The translations under genes were made by a program, and so were the position numbers. Under the pieces are notes generated by a model, which worked only from the letters and a program-made list of their open reading frames with translations, ran no database searches and was not told where the DNA came from. Below are positions 1 to 4,947 of a stretch of DNA of 6,705 nucleotides, in pieces; position 1 is the first letter of the stretch; each line of letters starts with the position of its first letter. Origin of the DNA: Leptospirillum sp. (GTDB lineage: Bacteria; Nitrospirota; Leptospirillia; Leptospirillales; Leptospirillaceae); assembly GCA_027346125.1 (NCBI GenBank), contig DAIEST010000096.1:1-6705 (forward strand), read 5' to 3'.

Positions 1-450
1 GGAGGGACTGGGTGTCAGTGTGTCCGGAGGAAGGGAAAAAGAGGGTTTTACAAACCTGCCCCCCCTCCAGGGGAGGAAGAAATGATCCTGGTTGGAAAGA
101 ATAGTTTTTGTGTGATGACAGGCAATGACGGGATATTTCCCGGATGCGAAGCCATCGGGATGACATTCTCCCGAATCGTTTCCCTGGCGGTGGTAAAACG
201 GATCCACGGAATGATTGTCAAAGGCCCTGAGGTGAGAATCGGAAAACGCTACCGGAAGGCGGGGTACGGAGCGAAAAGCGGTCAGGGAAGCCCCTGGGGA
301 AAGGGCATCCGGGTATCCCGGGATCCCGTTCCCTGTCACGGCACCCATTACGAGAAAGAGCACCCCCAAAATAAAAGTGTTCAGGAAGGCCGGACAGATG
401 CGGAACTTCGAAAACCGGCACTCCGTCTCTCTGACAAACCGATTCGACAA
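1..450 (-). CDS. Hypothetical exported protein, N-terminal part, cut by the left window edge
   Basis: I do not recognise this ORF. The minus frame is open from an ATG at 492 to the left edge (164 codons) with no stop. I prefer the TTG at 450-448: it has a Shine-Dalgarno-like GGAG about 8 nt upstream, while the ATG at 492 has none. The TTG start also gives a short basic N-region (R, R, K, R) before a hydrophobic run, FLNTFILGVLFLVMGAV, that resembles a signal peptide or membrane anchor. The rest is rich in Ser, Pro, His and Gly and has no motif I know. It lies downstream of the SAP gene on the same strand and could be cotranscribed. The plus strand is open in the mirrored codon phase (82-468, with a good ribosome site), so one of the two may be a shadow. 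The case for this strand is the anchor-like segment and agreement with the flanking genes. It is a tentative call. Confidence 0.4.
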   Translation of the reverse strand, partial: MSNRFVRETECRFSKFRICPAFLNTFILGVLFLVMGAVTGNGIPGYPDALSPGASLTAFRSVPRLPVAFSDSHLRAFDNHSVDPFYHRQGNDSGECHPDGFASGKYPVIACHHTKTILSNQDHFFLPWRGGRFVKPSFSLPPDTLTPSPS

Positions 451-571
451 AAGAGAATCTCCGATTGACCAAAAAAGAGAAATGAACTCCATGCCCGGGA
501 AAACACCAGGATTCCCGTGACAACAGGGGCTCGGGAACCCCGCCATCATCTCCGAGGAGACCCAGGAACAG

Positions 572-778
572 CTACCTCCGCAATCCTTTCAGTCCATAGG
601 ACAGGCAGTCGGCCCTCCACAGGCAGTCCCACTGGGAGCAGATCCCCTCCACTGCGGTTCCGAAACAGTCGAAGTTCCCTTCTCTCAACTGAACGCAATG
701 GATCAGTTCCGATTTCTTCAAATGTCCCGGAACGACTCCTTTTGCTCTGGCAATCTGGCGGATCTCCTCGACTCTCAT
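572..778 (-). CDS. Small SAP-domain protein with a cysteine-rich C-terminal tail
   Basis: The product is a 68-residue protein. Residues 1-35 fit a SAP / Rho-N-like helix-extended-helix fold (MRVEEIRQIARAKGV, then the K21-K22-S-E-L helix), a fold that usually binds nucleic acid. The second half carries the conserved-looking stretch EGNFDCFGTA and then CLWRADC, giving Cys38, Cys47, Cys52 and Cys58 (C-x8-C-x4-C-x5-C), plus Cys28 in the SAP part. I recall small bacterial SAP-domain proteins with this same tail, but their role is not established to my knowledge; the cysteines could bind zinc or an iron-sulfur cluster. I chose the ATG at 778-776 because AAGGGGG lies 4 nt upstream and the domain begins there. 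An upstream in-frame ATG at 832 has no ribosome site. It sits 111 bp downstream of the NsrR-like gene on the same strand, so cotranscription is plausible. Confidence 0.82.
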   Translation of the reverse strand: MRVEEIRQIARAKGVVPGHLKKSELIHCVQLREGNFDCFGTAVEGICSQWDCLWRADCLSYGLKGLRR

Positions 779-782
779 AATG

Positions 783-789
783 CCCCCTT
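783..789 (-). promoter_or_regulatory. Ribosome binding site that fixes the SAP-protein start
   Basis: On the minus strand AAGGGGG stands 4 nt before the ATG at 778. It supports this start over the in-frame ATG at 832. Confidence 0.6.
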
Positions 790-889
790 GACACAGTGAT
801 CGTATGAAAGGCCTTCGCCGGAAACCTTGCATGAAAGTCTACCACACCAAAACCGGGATCAACACGATCCGACAGCGAACCCCCCTGCT

Positions 890-1339
890 TTATAACGCTG
901 GAGGAAGACCCCGGACAAGAATGGGGCGAAGAAGTTCCCTGTTCCCCGTGATATCGGAAAGGGTGTATTGATCCAGCTGTTTCAGGAAAGCGTCCCGTGC
1001 CGATTTCAGAACAAACTTGAGTCCGCACAGTTCATCGATCGGACACCGGGAAGGCTCTTCCCCCAGACACTCCACAATCCGGAAGTCCGGCTCCGTTTTC
1101 CGCACCAGTTCCCCGATCGAAATCGACTCCGGAGGCCGTCCGAGGATCATGCCCCCCTTCTTTCCACGAGTCGTCTGGATGTACCCGTTCAGGGAGAGAT
1201 TGTGGACGACCTTTACCAGATGATTTCTCGAAATCCGGAACGACTCCGCCACTTCCGAAATCGTGGAGGGGGATTCGTTTTTTGTGGCCAGATACAAGAG
1301 AACACGAATGGAATAGTCGCTGTAGAGCGTGAGTTGCAC
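890..1339 (-). CDS. nsrR: Rrf2-family NsrR-like iron-sulfur transcriptional regulator
   Basis: The 149-residue length is normal for Rrf2 regulators. The N-terminus MQLTLYSDYSIRVLLYLA, the winged helix-turn-helix around residues 25-67 (SRNHLVKVVHNLS, then the wing RGKKGGMILGRP) and the later KTEPDF and LDQYTL stretches match the layout of E. coli NsrR as I know it. Cys91, Cys99 and Cys105 (C-x7-C-x5-C) and Asp8 are all present. In NsrR the three cysteines hold an iron-sulfur cluster, and Asp8 is the fourth ligand in the Streptomyces [4Fe-4S] protein. NsrR is a cytoplasmic repressor that releases DNA when nitric oxide attacks the cluster. A role in sensing nitric oxide is inferred here; a more general iron-sulfur or redox sensor is the alternative. 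The start is GTG, with AAGGGG 6 nt upstream. The gene is divergent from the membrane-protein gene at 1524, and the 184-bp gap holds dyad elements that could be its operators. Confidence 0.9.
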   Translation of the reverse strand: MQLTLYSDYSIRVLLYLATKNESPSTISEVAESFRISRNHLVKVVHNLSLNGYIQTTRGKKGGMILGRPPESISIGELVRKTEPDFRIVECLGEEPSRCPIDELCGLKFVLKSARDAFLKQLDQYTLSDITGNRELLRPILVRGLPPAL

Positions 1340-1393
1340 CGCCCGCCCCTTCTCTATTACAATTTTCGCGGATCCTGAAATATCACTTCACTA

Positions 1394-1440
1394 CAAACCG
1401 GAGAAAACCTGAGGCTGAACCGAACCGTTTCTCCGGTTTG
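1394..1440. repeat. Perfect 13-bp inverted repeat in the divergent control region
   Basis: CAAACCGGAGAAA at 1394-1406 is repeated exactly as its reverse complement TTTCTCCGGTTTG at 1428-1440, with 21 bp between. The arm starts are 34 bp apart, about three helical turns, so a dimeric or tetrameric regulator could bind both arms on one DNA face. The repeat lies just downstream of the predicted minus-strand start point, so it would also form a stable hairpin in the leader RNA of the regulator gene. An operator, a leader-RNA structure and an attenuator are all possible. There is no T-tract directly after either arm, which argues against a simple terminator. Confidence 0.7.
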
Positions 1441-1444
1441 CCCA

Positions 1445-1472
1445 TTGCATCAAGTATACATCAAAATATCTT
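1445..1472 (+). promoter_or_regulatory. Possible weak promoter for the membrane-protein gene
   Basis: TTGCAT (1445-1450) and TATCTT (1467-1472) are 16 bp apart, matching the sigma-70 boxes at 3/6 and 4/6 positions. It would overlap the minus-strand promoter face to face, so one bound regulator could block both. The match is poor and other placements in the AT-rich patch are possible. Confidence 0.22.
1452..1472. promoter_or_regulatory. AT-rich imperfect dyad, possible NsrR-type operator
   Basis: A 21-bp AT-rich element begins with AAGTATACAT and ends with AAAATATCTT, so both strands read AAG at the outer end. It overlaps the predicted -10 of the regulator gene. NsrR sites in E. coli and Bacillus are AT-rich dyads with AAG/CTT-like outer ends, and the minus-strand half AAGATATTTT resembles the E. 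coli half-site AAGATGCATTT. Only a few positions pair across the dyad, so this is a weak similarity by eye. Confidence 0.3.
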
Positions 1473-1480
1473 TCTGTTCA
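1453..1480 (-). promoter_or_regulatory. Predicted promoter for the NsrR-like gene
   Basis: On the minus strand TGAACA (1480-1475) and TATACT (1458-1453) are 16 bp apart. They match the sigma-70 -35 and -10 boxes at 4/6 and 5/6 positions. Transcription would begin near 1446 and run through the 13-bp inverted repeat before the GTG at 1339. The -10 lies in an AT-rich patch that stands out from its GC-rich surroundings. Confidence 0.45.
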
Positions 1481-1523
1481 CAAACTCTATTCATCATCCC
1501 GAACCGATTGGAGAACGCCGGTC

Positions 1524-1880
1524 ATGAACAAGAGAAAACGTTCTCCGTTCGCCCTTCCGAAAGTCCGCCTGGCACTGGTCGGCATCCCCCTTTGCCTGCT
1601 GGGCATCTTTCTGATCTTCTACCTCAAGCCAAGGTCCGGAGAATCTGTTCAGGGTCTTGCTGTCCTCACTGCCGTGGTCCAGGCGTTCGGAGCGATCGGG
1701 ATCGTTCTTTTTTTTACCGCACTTTTGGAGTACTTGAAATTCCGCTCATCCGGCATCACTGTCGACCGGACCCCGCTGGACGAAGGGAAGCTGCTGCAAC
1801 AGGCCCGCCTATCGGCGCTAGAGCCTGTATCGATACCTGCCCTCACCCGGAACACAAGGACGAATGGGTGGAAACGGTAA
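1524..1880 (+). CDS. Small membrane protein with two transmembrane helices, unknown function
   Basis: The ORF encodes 118 residues in a family I do not recognise. A short basic N-terminus (MNKRKR) is followed by two hydrophobic segments, about residues 16-34 (LALVGIPLCLLGIFLIFYL) and 45-71 (containing VVQAFGAIGIVLFFTALLEY). The N-terminal charge suggests both ends are cytoplasmic. After about residue 100 (QQARLSALEP) the sequence stops looking like a normal protein, and the next frame back takes over with coding-like sequence. This tail may therefore be a frameshift artefact, or the gene may simply end here and overlap the next one. The ATG has GGAGAA 8 nt upstream. It is divergent from the NsrR-like gene and is a natural candidate target of that regulator. 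Confidence 0.6.
   Translation: MNKRKRSPFALPKVRLALVGIPLCLLGIFLIFYLKPRSGESVQGLAVLTAVVQAFGAIGIVLFFTALLEYLKFRSSGITVDRTPLDEGKLLQQARLSALEPVSIPALTRNTRTNGWKR
1856..1860 (+). promoter_or_regulatory. Ribosome binding site supporting a GTG start at 1868
   Basis: AAGGA stands 7 nt before the GTG at 1868, inside the end of the preceding ORF. It is the main support for reading the downstream frame as a separate, translationally coupled gene rather than as the second half of a frameshifted one. Confidence 0.4.
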
Positions 1881-2317
1881 CGACGATTCTTGGAGGCGGA
1901 ATCCGGGATCTGCTGGAACGCCACCCGGTGGTCCCCAAACAATACCCCCGAATTGTCAGGGAGGTGGGGGCCGGAATAACGGAACTCCTTCGTCGGCAGA
2001 ACGGAGAGCGGGTATCGTTCTCCCTCTCCCCGGAAGAGGTCATCTCCCTCGTTCCCCGGGTTCTCGGTCGACTTTCAGCGGATCCGGATCTGAGGAAATC
2101 GCTGGAGACAACGGGAAACAAACCGTTATCGGACGATGACTCTTCCTTAACCCGTTTCTGGCCCGTTTTCCGGGAGACACCCCCGGATCATTCGGAAAAC
2201 GGCAATGCAAGCAGGCGCCGGACCTCCTCTTCCAGAATTCGTGCATTCCCGGCGGGGGTTCCTCCCTCGAATCGTCCGGAAGAAATGGGCTCTCCTACCT
2301 TGAACCGGATCGGATAG
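1868..2317 (+). CDS. Hypothetical soluble protein, or the C-terminal half of a frameshifted membrane protein
   Basis: I do not recognise this protein. From the GTG at 1868 it has 149 residues. The first 80 or so look like a real helical protein (TVTTILGGGIRDLLERHP, REVGAGITELLRRQ, then SPEEVISLVPRVLGRL). After about residue 100 it turns Ser/Arg/Pro-rich and lies antisense to the end of the acyltransferase gene, so that part is doubtful. The frame is -1 relative to the membrane-protein ORF and overlaps its end by 13 bp. The frame is also open upstream of the GTG, where ACIDTCPHPEHKDEW would join naturally onto a membrane protein if a frameshift had occurred. The first part is very likely coding; whether it is a separate gene is unclear. 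Confidence 0.45.
   Translation: METVTTILGGGIRDLLERHPVVPKQYPRIVREVGAGITELLRRQNGERVSFSLSPEEVISLVPRVLGRLSADPDLRKSLETTGNKPLSDDDSSLTRFWPVFRETPPDHSENGNASRRRTSSSRIRAFPAGVPPSNRPEEMGSPTLNRIG
2163..2202. repeat. Perfect 10-bp inverted repeat at the convergent gene ends
   Basis: CCGTTTTCCG at 2163-2172 pairs exactly with CGGAAAACGG at 2193-2202 around a 20-nt loop. It straddles the stop codon of the minus-strand acyltransferase gene (2190-2188) and lies inside the plus-strand ORF. Its place between convergent genes suits a two-way transcription terminator or 3' end stabiliser. There is no T-run after it on either strand, so it is not a standard intrinsic terminator. Confidence 0.4.
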
Positions 2318-4947
2318 GGTCTGGGAAGCTTCCGGTGACGGGGATAGGAGTGGAAAGGGCCCAGCAGTGCAAAGGGAACGACCGGCACGGGACAGGCGGC
2401 CAAAAGATAACCTGTTCCCGGACGAAACGGCTGCAGGACCCCGGTCGGAGAGCGCTCACCTTCCGGAAAGATCGCAAGCGTCTCCCCTTCTCTCAGAAGA
2501 TGGTATCCCACCCTCAAACCGGTCAACGCTTCTTCGGGTTCAATGGAGATAACCCCCATTGCATTCCTGAGACGACCCAAAACTCCCTTTTCGAACAGAG
2601 GGGAATATCCCCAGAAGAAGACCCGGGGCAGGAGATCCGGAGGAAGAGCCAGGGTCAGAAGGATTCCGTCCAGATAGCTTTCGTGGTTGGCTACGATCAG
2701 GCAAGGCCCTTCCGGCCAGGAGAACGGTCCGCCCGCATCGCTTTCGACCATCCATCCGCCTCCGATCCGGCGAAAACGGGGCCATCGAACCTGGAAGACA
2801 AACCCCAGCAGAGCGCGCAGGATTGTATAGATCCCCCGATACCACAAGGGGAGCATCCCGTCGGGACCCGAAGGACGGACCGGGATGAGCGACGCTTCCT
2901 CAAGTGTCAGGGGCGAGTCCAGCAGGGTGGCTGTCCCGGGCCCCCCGGAGGATTCGCCATCCTTTCCGGAAACCATCTCCAGGAGATCCGATACGGTCCG
3001 GACCGACTCGAAAGCCTCGTCCGGAAAGCTCTCTCCCAGAACCTCTTCAAGGCGTCCCGCCAGCTCGATCCGACCAAGCGAATCCAGTCCCAGATCGACT
3101 TCGAGATGATCTTCCAGCGAAATCGGACGGGAGGTCCCGACAACTTCCATGAGAAACTTGAGAGCCGCGCTTTTCTTGGGATCGGAGAAGATCTCTTCCG
3201 GCAGGGGACGAGGTGCAGGACGAGATTCGATCCGGTCCACCAGCCCCGGAAGCTCAAAGCGTTTCAGTTTTCCCAGACGCGTCCGGGGCAAGGGATCCAG
3301 CGTCAGGGAGAAGCCTCCGATCCGGCTATGGGCAGGAATCCTGGAATTGAGATTCGCGACTGTCGAAGACAGGACAGGCTTCATCTGGACGATCTTGCGG
3401 GTCAGGAACGCGTCCTGATCCGGACGGAGAAGAAGCCAGGGAACTCCGTTCCGGAGTGTCAGTGCCGCTTCACAGACGAAAGGGTCTCCCGCCAGAAGGG
3501 CCTCCACCGAATCCGGCTGCAGCTTCTTCCCGTTCGCCAGAACAAGGAGTTCCTTCTCCCGTCCCTTCAGGACCAGGAATCCGTCTACAAGAACCCCGAG
3601 GTCTCCGGTGGCGAACCATCCGCCCGCTCCGGAAAGGGGAAGTCTCTCGGACAGGCTTGTCCAGTACTCCCGGGCCACGTTTGGACCGGACACGACGACC
3701 TCCCCCTCTTCGCGGGAAGGATCCGGAGACTCCCTGATTTTCAGGGAAACGCCCGGGAGAGGACGCCCCACAGAGCCGATTTTCCAGAATCTCAGATCAT
3801 TGAACGTGAGGACGGGGGATGTTTCCGTCAGCCCGTACCCTTCCAGAAGAGTCATCCCCCAGCCCCAGAAATCGTGGCACACGCCTGGCGCAAGAGCCGC
3901 CCCTCCCGAAGACATCACCTCAAGCGATGGACCGAACCGTCGATGGAGGGAGGCGAAGAGGATCGGTCCCGGATTCCATCCGATCCTCTGCCTGCAATAA
4001 AGGACGAATGGCATCAGGAGGTTCCGCGTCACCCATTCGGCTTTCTTTCCTTTTTTGGCAATCCCTTCCCAGATTCGTCGATGAAATCCCTCCCAAAGGG
4101 AAGGAACTCCCGGAAAGAGGGTTGCGCCAAAGGTCTGGAGACAATGGAGGAGTGTCTCCGGGAGAAGATCCGGAGCGAATCCGATGGTCGCACCGTGTCC
4201 GATGGGAAGATAGACAAGCGACATCAGGGGATAGGCATGATGGAGGGGAAGAACTCCAAAGACCCGGGACTTGCGGGTATAGATACCGGTTCCACGGATC
4301 ATGTTGATATTGGCGAACAGGTTCGCATGGGACAGGGGAACCCCCCGAGGGAAACCGGTTGTCCCCGAGGTCATGAGAAGGCAGGCCACACGCTGTGAAT
4401 CGGAGGAGAGGGTTTCTGCCGTCTCCTCCAGAAGGGTTTTCCATTGGAAATCCGGCGGGAGAAAGACCGGGGAAAGCCATCGGGGACGCAGTACGACAGA
4501 CATTCTCCGTCGCGTTTCCTCTTCTTCGGCCGCATCCCATAAACCCTCTTCCAGAAAAAGGGCCTGGGCACCAAAGGTCGAGAGAAGCGCACGGGCTTCA
4601 CCGGGCGGCATCGCATGATCGATCAGAACCGGGAGCAGCCCCGCCGCTTCCAGCGCCAGAAAACACACGAGAAACGAATACCCCGGAGAACCGATCAGAC
4701 CCACCGGGGTTCCGGGAGTAAGAGAGAGTTCACGGATGGTGGCGGACATTGCCGTTGCGGAGAGCACCGTGTCCCGATAGCTCCATGTCCGGGAAGGCCG
4801 GGAGGCCGGTGAAGCCGAAGGACCGGAAACTCCGGGCCATTCGACCGCCAGAAGATGGGAGGGGGATTCACGGGCCCAGGCCAGAACCGTGTGAAGAAGC
4901 GTTTCAGGAGTTCCCGCGGGAAGTCGCACCGGCAGGTGCTCGCTCAT
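2188..4947 (-). CDS. Acyl-activating enzyme, acyl carrier protein and PlsC acyltransferase fusion
   Basis: The 919-residue protein has three domains. Residues about 15-565 are an AMP-forming acyl-CoA/acyl-ACP synthetase: the ATP loop TSGTTGFPRG (193-202), GYGLTETSP (370-378), TGDL (447-450), KGREKELLVLANGKK, and the C-terminal lysine at about 560 in RTRLGKLKR. Residues about 590-660 are an acyl carrier domain with DLGLDSLGRIEL, Ser623 being the expected phosphopantetheine site. Residues about 700-919 are a PlsC-type lysophospholipid acyltransferase with the H-x4-D motif NHESYLD (His755, Asp760) and FPEGERS (827-833), preceded by a hydrophobic segment at 703-720. The likely role is to activate a fatty acid with ATP, hold it on the internal carrier and transfer it to a lysophospholipid at the inner membrane. 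E. coli Aas joins related activities but with PlsC first. Acceptor and chain length cannot be read from sequence. The ATG overlaps the upstream stop as ATGA, with GGAGG close before it. Confidence 0.92.
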   Translation of the reverse strand: MSEHLPVRLPAGTPETLLHTVLAWARESPSHLLAVEWPGVSGPSASPASRPSRTWSYRDTVLSATAMSATIRELSLTPGTPVGLIGSPGYSFLVCFLALEAAGLLPVLIDHAMPPGEARALLSTFGAQALFLEEGLWDAAEEEETRRRMSVVLRPRWLSPVFLPPDFQWKTLLEETAETLSSDSQRVACLLMTSGTTGFPRGVPLSHANLFANINMIRGTGIYTRKSRVFGVLPLHHAYPLMSLVYLPIGHGATIGFAPDLLPETLLHCLQTFGATLFPGVPSLWEGFHRRIWEGIAKKGKKAEWVTRNLLMPFVLYCRQRIGWNPGPILFASLHRRFGPSLEVMSSGGAALAPGVCHDFWGWGMTLLEGYGLTETSPVLTFNDLRFWKIGSVGRPLPGVSLKIRESPDPSREEGEVVVSGPNVAREYWTSLSERLPLSGAGGWFATGDLGVLVDGFLVLKGREKELLVLANGKKLQPDSVEALLAGDPFVCEAALTLRNGVPWLLLRPDQDAFLTRKIVQMKPVLSSTVANLNSRIPAHSRIGGFSLTLDPLPRTRLGKLKRFELPGLVDRIESRPAPRPLPEEIFSDPKKSAALKFLMEVVGTSRPISLEDHLEVDLGLDSLGRIELAGRLEEVLGESFPDEAFESVRTVSDLLEMVSGKDGESSGGPGTATLLDSPLTLEEASLIPVRPSGPDGMLPLWYRGIYTILRALLGFVFQVRWPRFRRIGGGWMVESDAGGPFSWPEGPCLIVANHESYLDGILLTLALPPDLLPRVFFWGYSPLFEKGVLGRLRNAMGVISIEPEEALTGLRVGYHLLREGETLAIFPEGERSPTGVLQPFRPGTGYLLAACPVPVVPFALLGPFHSYPRHRKLPRPYPIRFKVGEPISSGRFEGGTPAGNARILEEEVRRLLALPFSE

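Noticed and set aside
82..468. A 128-codon plus-strand ORF with a good ribosome site
   Set aside because: Not listed as a gene because it mirrors the minus-strand ORF and no family is recognised. The choice is not firm and is set out in the findings.
496..517. CGGGAA/TTCCCG repeat downstream of the SAP gene as a terminator
   Set aside because: Only six pairs, and the nearest T-run on the minus strand is about 17 nt beyond the stem.
856..870. A 5-bp hairpin (GGATC/GATCC) after the regulator gene as a terminator
   Set aside because: The stem is too short and only a TTTT lies nearby. Readthrough into the SAP gene seems at least as likely.
546..1028. A 160-codon minus-strand ORF spanning the SAP gene and the 3' part of the regulator gene
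   Set aside because: It crosses two well-supported genes in another frame and has no recognisable composition or ribosome site.
2335..4398. A 687-codon plus-strand ORF antisense to the acyl-ACP-PlsC gene
   Set aside because: It is in the mirrored codon phase of a certain gene. Antisense stops there need TTA, CTA or TCA sense codons, which this GC-rich gene avoids, so a long open antisense frame is expected. The product is rich in Arg, Gly, Pro and Gln and shows no domain.
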